Source: JBHIKY01 sp042139015
GTDB taxonomy: Bacteria > Bacillota > Bacilli > Bacillales > Marinococcaceae
NCBI RefSeq assembly: GCF_042139015.1
Contig: NZ_JBHIKY010000018.1
Coordinates: 10,049 to 74,048 of the forward strand
Length of the DNA stretch: 64,000 nt
Direction of reading: 5' to 3'
In this document: piece by piece, positions 8,275-16,929 of the stretch
Layout of the letters: each line of letters begins with the position of its first letter
How positions within the stretch are numbered: position 1 is the stretch's first letter
Made by a program: the position numbers and the translations under genes
The notes under the pieces: model-generated
The model's database searches: none
Seen by the model: only the letters and a program-made list of their open reading frames with translations
Told to the model about the DNA's origin: nothing

Positions 8275-9444
8275 TTATGGAATTCGGGTGATGCAGAAAA
8301 GTTCATCATGTCCAAGAATTTCTGATTTGACCTGGCTGCCGGAAGCGACAGCAAGAACGTCGTTATAAATTGTGTCTCCCATTTCTTCGAGAGTGCTTTC
8401 ACCAGTCATTACCCGCCCTGCATTAATATCAATATTTTCCGTCATCCGTTCGTACGTTTTGGGATTGCCGGTAATTTTCAATACTGGAACGCCTGGAAAG
8501 CCGGTCGGTGTTCCTCTTCCCGTCGGAAATGCAATCAGCTGGGCACCTGCTGCCACCTGTGCCGTCGCTACTTCTCCGTCATGGCCGGGGGAATCAAGCA
8601 AAAACAAACCATTTCCTTTTTTTTCTTCCCCATAAGAAATTACCCCTGAAAAAGGAGCTTCTCCAGCTTTCTTCATACTGCCGAGTGATTTTTCCACCAC
8701 ACTTGAAAGCCCGCCGTCATAATTACCTTTGGAAATAAGGTGGTTGCGGTCGGCATTGCTTGAAGCTGCCGTCTGACGCAGTAATTTTTCTTCGGTTCTT
8801 TGAATAACATCCAAAATTTCATCGTGAACCGCAGTGTTTACCGCCCGTCTAGCTAAAATATCTTCAGTTCCGATCAGTTCTGTAATTTCTCCAAGCAGCG
8901 AGGATCCCCCATTTTCGACAAGTCGATCCGAGGCCAGCCCAAGAGCCGGGTTGGCGATTAATCCGGACGTCGTATCTGAGCCTCCGCAGTTCAAAGCAAG
9001 TGTTAATTCACTGACTGGAACTGTTTCGCGCTGCTGCGCAGAGATCTTATGCTGCATTTCTCTTGCTGCTCTCGTGCCCTGCTGTATCGCTTTCAGGGAA
9101 TCCCCTTCCTTTTGAATGACCACCGTTTCGAGGAGCTTTTCGGAGGAAGAAATGCCCTCGGCAAGCTCATATGGGGAAAAGCGCTCACAGCCCAGGCCGA
9201 CAACCACCACCCCGGCAAAGTTAGGGTTTCTCCCAATATTAATTAATGTCTTCGCCGTTATTTCTAGGTCCTCCCCGACCTGACTGCAGCCGACTGGGTG
9301 CCGGAAGTACACAGACCCCGGCACTTGATAAGCGATTCTTTCTGCGACCTTGCCCGAGCAGAAGACTGATGGAATAATGGCAATTAAATTACGGATGCCG
9401 ACTTTGCCGTCACTGCGTACATAGCCCATAAAGGTATCACTCAT
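8275..9444 (-). CDS. UxaA/GarD/SuyB-type hydro-lyase large subunit
   Basis: A 389-residue protein of the UxaA family large domain, found in altronate and galactarate dehydratases and in (2R)-sulfolactate sulfo-lyase. It begins G-Y-V-R-S-D-G-K-V-G-I-R-N, the family's opening motif, then H-P-V-G-C-S-Q near residue 50, G-L-G-C-E-R near 85 and L-N-C-G-G-S-D-T-T-S-G near 151. The start ATG overlaps the stop of the preceding small-subunit gene (ATGA), which points to a two-subunit enzyme. In altronate dehydratase both parts are fused; a split pair is the usual form for SuyAB. The real substrate is unresolved. Confidence 0.85.
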   Translation of the reverse strand: MSDTFMGYVRSDGKVGIRNLIAIIPSVFCSGKVAERIAYQVPGSVYFRHPVGCSQVGEDLEITAKTLINIGRNPNFAGVVVVGLGCERFSPYELAEGISSSEKLLETVVIQKEGDSLKAIQQGTRAAREMQHKISAQQRETVPVSELTLALNCGGSDTTSGLIANPALGLASDRLVENGGSSLLGEITELIGTEDILARRAVNTAVHDEILDVIQRTEEKLLRQTAASSNADRNHLISKGNYDGGLSSVVEKSLGSMKKAGEAPFSGVISYGEEKKGNGLFLLDSPGHDGEVATAQVAAGAQLIAFPTGRGTPTGFPGVPVLKITGNPKTYERMTENIDINAGRVMTGESTLEEMGDTIYNDVLAVASGSQVKSEILGHDELFCITRIP

Positions 9445-9761
9445 TTGTTTATTCCCCTTTCACAGTACATGTTGTGATTGTGAATCCAATTCCCCTTATG
9501 AACTGGTGTCATCATTCTACCGATCATTTCCCCGTATTTATACACTGCTTCGTCTTTGTTAAGATCAACAAGTGCTAGTTTATGGCCAAAAGAAATTTTC
9601 TCATGAACTGTCACCATAAATTCCTCTGGCCCCTTACGGACGATGCAGGTCTTGCCGGCAGGGATATCCTGCAGCGCTACGGCCGTATTATCTCTGTCAT
9701 CGATCATCAGCGCGGCATGCTTTTCATGATTTACAACGAGCTTTAATTCATCAGAACTCAC
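9441..9761 (-). CDS. SAF-domain small subunit of the UxaA/SuyA-type hydro-lyase
   Basis: A 106-residue protein with the SAF (antifreeze-like) fold that forms the N-terminal domain of UxaA enzymes and the separate small subunit SuyA. Seen motifs: D-D-R-D-N-T-A-V-A, I-P-A-G, K-I-S-F-G-H-K-L-A, and the end G-N-W-I-H-N-H-N, which is close to the family's V-H-x-H-N end. The start is GTG at 9761, supported by AAGGAGG eight bases upstream. The stop overlaps the start of the large subunit, so the two are probably translated together in a fixed ratio. Confidence 0.85.
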   Translation of the reverse strand: MSSDELKLVVNHEKHAALMIDDRDNTAVALQDIPAGKTCIVRKGPEEFMVTVHEKISFGHKLALVDLNKDEAVYKYGEMIGRMMTPVHKGNWIHNHNMYCERGINK

Positions 9762-9777
9762 TTCGATTTCCTCCTTA

Positions 9778-11031
9778 TTACGTAGTCAGCCTCTTCACTA
9801 ACCTGCCGGACCCATCAAAAGATAGAGATGATTCCTCGTGGACGCGGTAAGTTACTTCCTGTCTCTCCATTTCATCGAGCACCGGCGCGGATACAAGCAT
9901 TTTCTCCAGATGCAGCGTGTTGGGAATCTGGATACACCTTGCATTTTCTGCTTCAGCGTCCGGTCCAAGACTCTGAAAAGCAGTCTCAATCGATTGCTTT
10001 TCCGTATCATAAATAAACGGGAACATCGCCCTTCTCAGATACGTACTCGTTAACGCATTGGTATACGTAGCATTTCTGTCCACTTTATCGATAAGTGCCT
10101 GTGTCGTAAAATCAGCAAGGCCAATTCCCTGCGCATTGCCAAACGACCGCTCGGCCAAGTCCAGCACGGTAATTCTATTCACCGACGGCGCTTCCGGCTC
10201 TTCCACTCCATCAATGCGCCAGCGTCCGATAATATTTGGATCCATGCCAGTGCCGCTGAAAATTTTTCCCATCTCTTCTACGATCAGGACATCGATATTA
10301 TGGACGGGCAGAGATGGCATCATCTCTTTTGCTTTTACAAGAAGTTCTGCTTCCCGCTCAAACCAATGCTGAGGCTCCACCAGCTGAATGTCCGCCGTTT
10401 CTTCGTAGCCGTTTTCAATGATGGCGAGTCCGCATAAAATCGGCGTGGTTTCCAAAGCTGTTCTGCAGACACCTGTGATATTCTGCGCCATCTGGCCGGC
10501 GCCATGGCTGTGAACATAGGTGGCTCCTTTAATTTTGCCAAGACCGATTGTAACCATTTTACTTAAACCGCTTTCCACACTGCCTCTAAAGGCCGTATGT
10601 GCTTTCACGCGGTTTACTACAATAATGCCGCCTGCACTGCAGGCATGCTTATCAATATACACAGGCACCCCTTCCTCCGTGTGCCCGGTAAGCTCGACTT
10701 CCATTGATGAGCGGATTTCAGCCCCAACCGCTTCTTCTGTTATGTGAAGGTGTTTGAGCACCTCTCGTTGTCCTTGGGCAGTAGCGCCGCCGTGACTTCC
10801 CATCGCGGGCACAAGAAAGGGGATAAGTCCAAGGTTTTTTACGTACTCCACAACATGCTTTGTGATTTGGTCTATGTTCGTAATCCCACGGCTTCCCGCA
10901 GTAATAGCGACCTCGCTGCCTCTTTCGAGCGAATGAAGTGCTTTACACTCTGAAAGCTCCTTCTCAACCCCCTGCCTGATGTCGATAAGCTTGTCGTCAG
11001 CAAGGGTTTGTTCTATCTCATACAGCTTCAT
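9778..11031 (-). CDS. LarA-like (lactate racemase domain) protein
   Basis: A roughly 417-residue protein of the LarA N-domain/DUF2088 family. Visible blocks: A-I-T-A-G-S-R-G-I near residue 44, M-G-S-H-G-G-A-T near 80, V-N-R-V-K-A-H-T-A-F-R-G near 145 and a V-H-S-H-G-A-G stretch near 180. True LarA is a nickel-pincer enzyme that racemises lactate; related proteins act on other 2-hydroxy acids. No larB, larC or larE cofactor genes occur in this window. I chose the ATG at 11031 because GGAGG lies five bases before it; the 11064 start is not supported. It lies 22 bases after the carrier gene. Confidence 0.78.
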   Translation of the reverse strand: MKLYEIEQTLADDKLIDIRQGVEKELSECKALHSLERGSEVAITAGSRGITNIDQITKHVVEYVKNLGLIPFLVPAMGSHGGATAQGQREVLKHLHITEEAVGAEIRSSMEVELTGHTEEGVPVYIDKHACSAGGIIVVNRVKAHTAFRGSVESGLSKMVTIGLGKIKGATYVHSHGAGQMAQNITGVCRTALETTPILCGLAIIENGYEETADIQLVEPQHWFEREAELLVKAKEMMPSLPVHNIDVLIVEEMGKIFSGTGMDPNIIGRWRIDGVEEPEAPSVNRITVLDLAERSFGNAQGIGLADFTTQALIDKVDRNATYTNALTSTYLRRAMFPFIYDTEKQSIETAFQSLGPDAEAENARCIQIPNTLHLEKMLVSAPVLDEMERQEVTYRVHEESSLSFDGSGRLVKRLTT

Positions 11032-11053
11032 TTTACCTCCACTCCTTTTCTCC

Positions 11054-12433
11054 TTATTGAACAAAACTTATCGCATAAATAATGAATGACATAAACGGAA
11101 TAACCACTACCACGTACTCCCAGCTCCACAGTCCGACCTGGATCGGACTTTTATTTAAAATATTTCCAAGCGTCAGGTTTAACGCGGTCACCGGCGAGAT
11201 GATGGTTGCGACCGACCAGCCGGCAATCATTGCCAGCCCCAGCGTTTCAGCGTTTACAGCCATTGAGGAGAGCGGCACGCTTGCACCGATTAATGAAACT
11301 GTTAAAATTTGGTGGATGCCTAAAAACGCGAGAAATGCAATCAAAAAAATGATTAACAAAATGATAAAAAAGGAAGAAGCACGGTTAAAATAAACAAACA
11401 TCATTTGCATTGCATCCGCTATTGCTGTTCTTTTTACCATTTCCGCAAAGAAAGCGGCTGCAATAAAAAGGACGGCTTCATTATGGAGATTCGGCAGGAC
11501 AGTATGTCTATAATGCTTCATGGAACCAAAAAAACTGCGTGATTCTCTAATCATCAGCGACCAGAGCAATGGAAAAAGAAATCCAACAATGCTGATCATC
11601 ACGACCAGATTAATTTCAAAGAATAGATCCGCAATAAATAAAAGCAGAAACATCAGTCCGAAAACAAAAGCGAGCTCCGCCCCTTTTTTCATTTTGATGG
11701 ATTCCTGGGCCGGCAGCTCTGGCACCGAAGGGTAATCTGCTTCTTTTAACTCGATCTGCCTTGCTTCTTTATATATCAGCCCAAGAGAAACTGCCGTGCC
11801 GCCAATGACGAGCAGCAGTCCCCAGAAAATAAAGGGAAACAGGGACAGTTCAAGCATGTTCACAATAATCGCGACACCGGCAAAATACGGCGACCAGCAC
11901 ATCGAAATGGAAAACCCCTGAGCAAGTGCTTTCGTAAAAAACTTCTGCCGCTGCTGAATGTCTTCCGAAAAAAGGTCATAGCTGATTCGAACGGAGCCAA
12001 GATTCATAAAGGAAGACAGCATCGTCGTCGATAAGAGAATGTTTGAAAACAACGTGATCGGCCGCTTCAGAAAACGATGGCTGAGCTTATATACATAATC
12101 AACATACCCGCCATTTTTTAATGGATAGGAAAACAATGGCACAGCTACAAATAAAGCGACGAGAGGTAAATTTTCAAGCAGGCCGGTCTGCCAGGAGGAA
12201 AAGCTTAACCCCTGCTGAAAGTAAATCAGGTGCCCTGTACCAAACATAAGCACCGCCATGATTTTCGGAAACAAAGCCATGAACGGCAATGAATAAACGA
12301 TGACAAAAAAAGTGAGCCATACGACTACATTAACGTTCGGCCAATGGAGTATGGAAAACAAAATAAACACGACGGAAAGTATCAGCAGTAAGTATCCTCT
12401 TGAGATAGAAACCTTTGAATCAATTACATGCAC
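11054..12433 (-). CDS. Multi-pass organic-acid carrier, ion-transporter superfamily
   Basis: A 459-residue, strongly hydrophobic protein with about 11 or 12 predicted membrane segments. The repeated layout of two halves and the late block S-V-A-T-I-I-S-P-V-T-A-L-N-L-T-L-G-N resemble carriers of the ion-transporter superfamily that take up citrate, gluconate and other organic acids. I cannot place it in a named family with certainty. Lying between the dehydratase and LarA-like genes, it is likely a second uptake or efflux system for the substrate or an intermediate. The ATG at 12433 has GAAGGG about 11 bases upstream. Confidence 0.7.
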   Translation of the reverse strand: MHVIDSKVSISRGYLLLILSVVFILFSILHWPNVNVVVWLTFFVIVYSLPFMALFPKIMAVLMFGTGHLIYFQQGLSFSSWQTGLLENLPLVALFVAVPLFSYPLKNGGYVDYVYKLSHRFLKRPITLFSNILLSTTMLSSFMNLGSVRISYDLFSEDIQQRQKFFTKALAQGFSISMCWSPYFAGVAIIVNMLELSLFPFIFWGLLLVIGGTAVSLGLIYKEARQIELKEADYPSVPELPAQESIKMKKGAELAFVFGLMFLLLFIADLFFEINLVVMISIVGFLFPLLWSLMIRESRSFFGSMKHYRHTVLPNLHNEAVLFIAAAFFAEMVKRTAIADAMQMMFVYFNRASSFFIILLIIFLIAFLAFLGIHQILTVSLIGASVPLSSMAVNAETLGLAMIAGWSVATIISPVTALNLTLGNILNKSPIQVGLWSWEYVVVVIPFMSFIIYAISFVQ

Positions 12434-12458
12434 CGGACTTCCCTTCTTTATCTATGAT

Positions 12459-14168
12459 TTATCTGTCATCAGCGCCTGAAAGATCTCCGCCTGTCAGAAA
12501 ATCAAAATCACAGCCTTTATCTGCCTGCAGAACTCTTTCCTGATACAGCTTTGTATACCCTCTCGCTGATTTTTTCACTGGAGAGCTCCAGCGGCTCTTC
12601 CGCTGTACGAGCTCCGTTTCCTCTACACAGAGATTGAGCCTGCGTTCTTCGACATCAAGCTCTATCATATCTCCGTTTTCCACTAGTGCGAGCGGCCCTC
12701 CGGCGGCAGCTTCTGGGGCAACATGAAGGACAACTGTCCCAAAGGCGGTTCCGCTCATCCTGCAGTCCGACAGGCGGACCATGTCACGGACGCCTTCTTC
12801 GAGAAGCTTTTTCGGAATAGGGAGCATGCCCGCTTCCGGCATCCCTGGAGCACCGATCGGTCCGGTATTTTTTAACACAAGTACGTCATCTGCTCTTACA
12901 TCTAGTTCAGGGTCATTTACTTTTGCCTCCATGTCCTCTACAGATTCAAAAACTACCGCTCTGCCTTTATGTTTTAATAGATTTACTGACGCCGCCTTTG
13001 GTTTAATAACTGCCCCGTCCGGTGCGAGATTTCCCTTAAGTACAGCAATTCCTCCGCCATCGAATAATGGCTTGTCAAATGTATAAATCACCTCTCCGTA
13101 ATTTTTTGGAAAGCTCTGCCCGACAAGATTTCCGGCATGTGTATTTCCGGTTACGGTCCTTTCCTCCATGTGAAAAACCGGTTCCAGCTCTTTAATAACT
13201 GCCTGAACGCCGCCTGCATAATAAAAGTCTTCCATTTGATATTTCCCGGCCGGCCTCAGGTTGGCGATAAACGGCGTTTCTCTGCCAATTTCATCAAATA
13301 ATTCAAGCGGAAGCTTTATATTGAGTCTTCCTGCAATGGCAATTAAGTGAATAATGGCGTTTGTAGATCCACCTACAGCCATAATCATCTTAATCGCATT
13401 TTCAAATGCTTTTTTAGTCATCAGCTTCGAAGGAGTCAATTGTTGCTTTACTAACGTGACCGACTGCTGTCCTGCTTTTTGGGCGATATTCAACAGTTTG
13501 TTCTCCGTCGCAGGAACAGCAGCAGTTCCCGGAAGCGTCATTCCCATTGCCTCGGCTGCGGCAGCCATGGTGCTTGCACTTCCCATCACCATACAGTGCC
13601 CGGAAGTCGGGGCCAGTGACTCATTAATATTTTCGAGTTCTTCTTCCGTGATTGTTCCGCTTCGGTATTCCTGCCAGAAAAAACGGCAGTCAGAGCAGGC
13701 ACCGAGTGTTTTCCCTTCATACTGGCCGTTTCTCATCGGCCCTCCCGAAACCATAATGGAGGGGATATCAGCACTTGCGGCTCCCATCAGTTGAGCCGGC
13801 GTCATTTTGTCACAGCCTCCGATTAAGACAACACCATCAATCGGCTGGGCCCGGATCATTTCTTCTGTATCCATAGCGGCCAGATTCCGAAACAGCATCG
13901 ACGTCGGGCTTGTAAAACTCTCCCCTAAGGATATCGTCGGAAACTCAAGGGGGACGCCTCCTGCCATCAGCACTCCGCGTTTTATCGCCTCCGAAATGGA
14001 ATCAAAATGAGCGTGACAGCGATTTATTTCACTTTTCGTGTTAATAATGCCAATGACCGGCTTTTCAAAGTCCTCCGCATCATGTCCCATATGGCGGGCA
14101 AAAGCCTTCCGTAGAAATAAACTAAATCCTTGATCTCCATAAGATGCGGTCCCTCTATTAATGCTCAT
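12459..14168 (-). CDS. Dihydroxy-acid/sugar-acid dehydratase (IlvD/Edd family)
   Basis: A roughly 569-residue iron-sulfur dehydratase that would remove water from a polyhydroxy acid to give a 2-keto-3-deoxy acid. Cluster ligands are visible in G-G-C-D-K-M-T-P, G-A-C-S-D-C and T-S-G-H-C-M-V-M-G-S-A-S-T-M. The context is catabolic, which favours a sugar-acid dehydratase over branched-chain amino acid synthesis (IlvD). The start ATG at 14168 has AAGGAGG six bases before it and overlaps the end of the upstream MaoC gene by 11 bases. The longer reading frame to 14240 is only an overlap artefact. Confidence 0.88.
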   Translation of the reverse strand: MSINRGTASYGDQGFSLFLRKAFARHMGHDAEDFEKPVIGIINTKSEINRCHAHFDSISEAIKRGVLMAGGVPLEFPTISLGESFTSPTSMLFRNLAAMDTEEMIRAQPIDGVVLIGGCDKMTPAQLMGAASADIPSIMVSGGPMRNGQYEGKTLGACSDCRFFWQEYRSGTITEEELENINESLAPTSGHCMVMGSASTMAAAAEAMGMTLPGTAAVPATENKLLNIAQKAGQQSVTLVKQQLTPSKLMTKKAFENAIKMIMAVGGSTNAIIHLIAIAGRLNIKLPLELFDEIGRETPFIANLRPAGKYQMEDFYYAGGVQAVIKELEPVFHMEERTVTGNTHAGNLVGQSFPKNYGEVIYTFDKPLFDGGGIAVLKGNLAPDGAVIKPKAASVNLLKHKGRAVVFESVEDMEAKVNDPELDVRADDVLVLKNTGPIGAPGMPEAGMLPIPKKLLEEGVRDMVRLSDCRMSGTAFGTVVLHVAPEAAAGGPLALVENGDMIELDVEERRLNLCVEETELVQRKSRWSSPVKKSARGYTKLYQERVLQADKGCDFDFLTGGDLSGADDR

Positions 14169-14565
14169 GTGCTCCTCCTTTTTTGTGTTCAAGCTGAACC
14201 AGGCCTTTTGCGACTTTATTGCCCAGCTGATTGGTGACACGAATCTCCCACTCTAAGTCATGTGCAGATACGGCCTCCATAATTAATTGATCTCCGGTAT
14301 ACACTTTTGCTAAAAATGTCGTTTCTAATTTCTTCATGTAGAATCCGTCGGAGACTTCGTCTGCAAACAAACTGCTTATCCAGCCCATTGTGAGCATGCC
14401 GTGGACAATTGTCCCTGGTAAACCATGGGTTCTGGCGGCTTCTGCATCAACGTGGATCGGATTAAAATCTCCGGATGCAGCAGCATAATCATCAATCATT
14501 TGCTGAGACACCGGCGGCAGTTTTTTATGTTTTGAGGAAGAAGCGTCCTGGAGGACTTTTTTCAT
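14158..14565 (-). CDS. MaoC-type dehydratase half protein (C-terminal hotdog type)
   Basis: A 135-residue hotdog-fold protein of the MaoC/R-hydratase family, expected to hydrate an enoyl-CoA. The hydratase motif is present: Y-A-A-A-S-G-D-F-N-P-I-H-V-D near residue 30, containing the Asp and His of the active site, then G-T-I-V-H-G-M-L-T-M-G. The ATG at 14565 is chosen since GGAGG lies upstream and the stop of the preceding gene overlaps it as ATGA. Together with the upstream half protein it likely forms a heterodimer, as in HadAB-like or two-part enoyl hydratases. Confidence 0.86.
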   Translation of the reverse strand: MKKVLQDASSSKHKKLPPVSQQMIDDYAAASGDFNPIHVDAEAARTHGLPGTIVHGMLTMGWISSLFADEVSDGFYMKKLETTFLAKVYTGDQLIMEAVSAHDLEWEIRVTNQLGNKVAKGLVQLEHKKGGAHEH

Positions 14566-15002
14566 TCTCCACCAGCCTCCTTCCTCCAGAGCGTTTCCGG
14601 AAGAATTAAAAGGCGGTCTCCATAAAAAACTCGATTTTGCGAGACATCTTCGCCTGTCTGTTTGATGTAAACAAACAGCATCTCTCCGCTCTTCCCCTGC
14701 TTTTTCACAATGTCCTGGAGCTGAAAGCAGCAATAGATCACATCACCGCTGTACAGGGGGCGGTCATAACAGTAAGACTGTTTGCCATGAATCATTCCGG
14801 CTTTCGGAAGTGAAAAGCTGTGGATGCTCCCATATTCCAGAGTACGAGGAAAAGTCGGAGGCGCGAGAAGAACATTGGAAGTTCCACCTGCTGTCACCTC
14901 TGGAAAGTTGACTGCTTCTGCAAACCTCTGTATTTTTTCAGTTTTGATTTCATTTTTTCTTTTTCCTGAAATTCTTCCAATGCATTCTGCCCACGGTATC
15001 AA
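14562..15002 (-). CDS. MaoC-type dehydratase half protein (FAS1-like N-terminal type)
   Basis: A 146-residue protein resembling the MaoC_dehydrat_N/FAS1-like dehydratase domain, the structural partner half of a double hotdog. It keeps the P-P-T-F-P block near residue 49 and the H-G-K-Q-S-Y-C-Y-D-R-P-L-Y-S-G-D motif near residue 72; the latter replaces the substrate-channel region and the former is usual for this half. The catalytic Asp/His pair is supplied by the partner. The start is a TTG at 15002, with an AGGGTGAT site overlapping the end of the GntR gene. Four-base overlap with the next gene suggests coupled translation. Confidence 0.82.
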   Translation of the reverse strand: MIPWAECIGRISGKRKNEIKTEKIQRFAEAVNFPEVTAGGTSNVLLAPPTFPRTLEYGSIHSFSLPKAGMIHGKQSYCYDRPLYSGDVIYCCFQLQDIVKKQGKSGEMLFVYIKQTGEDVSQNRVFYGDRLLILPETLWRKEAGGE

Positions 15003-15008
15003 AAGTTA

Positions 15009-15698
15009 TCACCCTTTATACTCCGTAATGTCGTTGTACGTCTCGACAATGTGAAGCAGGCTCTTTTTATTGCGTTCGATATGAAACCTTATCATCATCG
15101 TCGTCAATTCTTTATCCTTTTTTTTGATTGCCTCGAAAATAAGGCGGTGCTCCCGCTGCGCTTCTTCAAATTGATCCCGTAACAAGCGCGGGCTTGCGAT
15201 CGGAAGGTATCCTGACCAAAGCATATCGACCTTCTGCTTCACCCTTCTCCAGCTGCTCTTTTCCCGCATTTTTGCGTGATAGCGCTTATTAAGCGAAATA
15301 TAGTATTCTAAGTTTTCATCATGGAGTTCAAAATGCTCCATTTCCAATAAAATTCGTTCTAATTCCTCAATATCAGCGTTCTGGATATAAGGGAGTGCTT
15401 TTTCTACCGCCAACGATTCATTAAATGCCCGGAGCGTATAGATTTCTTCTACATCATCTGCTGTGATTGGAAGAACCACCGCTCCTTTTCTCGGTGTTGT
15501 CTGGACAAGCCCTTCCATTTCCAGCTGCTTTATTGCCTCCCTGACCGGCATTCGGCTGACTCCTAATTTTTTTGCCCATTCCTCCTGAATAAGTCTGTCG
15601 CCACGTTGAAATTTCCCTTGAAATATTGCGTTCCTGAGTGATTCTGTCACATGCTGCTCGACTGTAAACGACCGCATTTCCTCTAGTTTATTACTCAT
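15009..15698 (-). CDS. GntR family regulator, FadR/FCD subfamily
   Basis: A 229-residue transcription factor. The winged helix lies at about 14-72 with the recognition part V-S-R-M-P-V-R-E-A-I-K-Q-L-E, followed by an all-helical FCD ligand domain with metal-site residues in D-E-N-L-E-Y-Y and R-Y-H near residues 130-140 and H near 205. FCD regulators usually bind an organic acid substrate and release an operator. It sits inside the operon it probably controls, between the TAXI gene and the MaoC genes. The ATG at 15698 has AAGGTGG about nine bases upstream. Confidence 0.9.
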   Translation of the reverse strand: MSNKLEEMRSFTVEQHVTESLRNAIFQGKFQRGDRLIQEEWAKKLGVSRMPVREAIKQLEMEGLVQTTPRKGAVVLPITADDVEEIYTLRAFNESLAVEKALPYIQNADIEELERILLEMEHFELHDENLEYYISLNKRYHAKMREKSSWRRVKQKVDMLWSGYLPIASPRLLRDQFEEAQREHRLIFEAIKKKDKELTTMMIRFHIERNKKSLLHIVETYNDITEYKG

Positions 15699-15786
15699 TC
15701 AAGGGTTCCACCTTTTGCATGATAGTTTAAAAGAAAGAGGCGTAGACACCCGCATAATGACGAGTGCCTGCCTGAGAGTGATGTGT

Positions 15787-16869
15787 TTATTCCAACACTC
15801 CTTCTTCTTCATAGTATTTTTCGGCCCCTGGATGGAGTGGAACTTCTCCGGCCCCTTCGGTAACTTTTTCAATATCAAATTGCGTGAATACTTCGTTGGA
15901 GCCTTCTAATTCTTCAAGGTTCTCCCACATTGTTTTCGTGATTTCATAGGCGACATCCTCCGGCATTGATTCATCAGCCACTAAGAAATTCTGCATCGCT
16001 GTGGTCTGGACGTCTTCTTCCTGGCCGTCATAAGTACCGGCAGGAATTGTTTCCTCAATGTAGAAATCATAATTATCCACCATCGACTGTATTTGTTCGT
16101 CATCAATACTGACGAGCTCCCCGTCCGCTGTTGAAATCATTTCACTGACAGCAGAGGTCGGGATACCGGAGTTAATATTAGCGCCGACTGCCTGGTTATT
16201 TCTCAATAAATCCGTCGCTTCTGGAAAATCGGCAAAATGGGTTTTTACGTCTTCAAATGACAGCCCATAGGCTTCCAGAATGTGCTGGGAGGCAATTTCA
16301 GTTCCGCTGCCAGTCGCACCCGGAGCAAAGTCCTGCCCTTCTAAATCTGCCAGCGAGTCAATGTCGGCATTTTCTTTCATGACCACCTGGTTATAGTTCG
16401 GATAAATGCCTGCGAGAATCCTAACTCCTTCATAAGGCTGTTCTTCAAACCCTCTTTCTCCTTCATAAGCCTCCTGTAAAATATTACCCATCACAAGGCC
16501 CACATCTGCTTCTCCCTGCGACATAAAGTTCATATTTTGCACACTGCCGTTGGAGGCCTGCGAAGAGGCACTGACTCCATCTACCTCATTCTGCCAAAAA
16601 TCAGCCAGTACAGCTCCAATCGGGTAATACAGCCCTGTTTCACTTGCCGTAGTGAAATCAATATGGAAATCTCCTTCTTCTCCTTCAGAGTCTCCCCCGC
16701 TCAGTCCTTCACTGCCGGAGGCTTCACTTGTGTCTGAATCTTCCGTTCCTCCGGAATCACCACTATCTCCGGAGTCTTCCTCACCGCCGCCGCATGCTGC
16801 AAGCAGACTGAAGGAAAATACCCCTGCCATGACGCCCATCGCGAATCGATTTTTCGGAAATTTTGTCAT
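15787..16869 (-). CDS. TAXI-type TRAP transporter solute-binding lipoprotein
   Basis: A 360-residue extracytoplasmic receptor. It has a lipoprotein signal with lipobox L-L-A-A-C at about residues 22-26, then a 45-residue Gly/Ser/Asp/Glu-rich linker, then the TAXI domain with T-A-S-E-T-G-L-Y-Y-P-I-G and A-P-G-A-T-G-S-G-T-E. It should be anchored outside the membrane and pass a carboxylate substrate to the fused permease encoded just upstream. The highly acidic linker suits life at raised salt. The ATG has AGGAGGAG six bases upstream. An imperfect hairpin at about 15737-15770 follows the gene and could reduce read-through into the rest. Confidence 0.92.
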   Translation of the reverse strand: MTKFPKNRFAMGVMAGVFSFSLLAACGGGEEDSGDSGDSGGTEDSDTSEASGSEGLSGGDSEGEEGDFHIDFTTASETGLYYPIGAVLADFWQNEVDGVSASSQASNGSVQNMNFMSQGEADVGLVMGNILQEAYEGERGFEEQPYEGVRILAGIYPNYNQVVMKENADIDSLADLEGQDFAPGATGSGTEIASQHILEAYGLSFEDVKTHFADFPEATDLLRNNQAVGANINSGIPTSAVSEMISTADGELVSIDDEQIQSMVDNYDFYIEETIPAGTYDGQEEDVQTTAMQNFLVADESMPEDVAYEITKTMWENLEELEGSNEVFTQFDIEKVTEGAGEVPLHPGAEKYYEEEGVLE

Positions 16870-16929
16870 TAGTTCTCCTCCTACAATAAAATATTTATTT
16901 AACGTGCTTCATCAATACTCAGCTGTGTA

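Noticed and set aside
12459..14168. Biosynthetic IlvD for branched-chain amino acids
   Set aside because: The gene is embedded in a catabolic operon with sugar-acid type enzymes and no ilv or leu genes, so a catabolic dehydratase is more likely.
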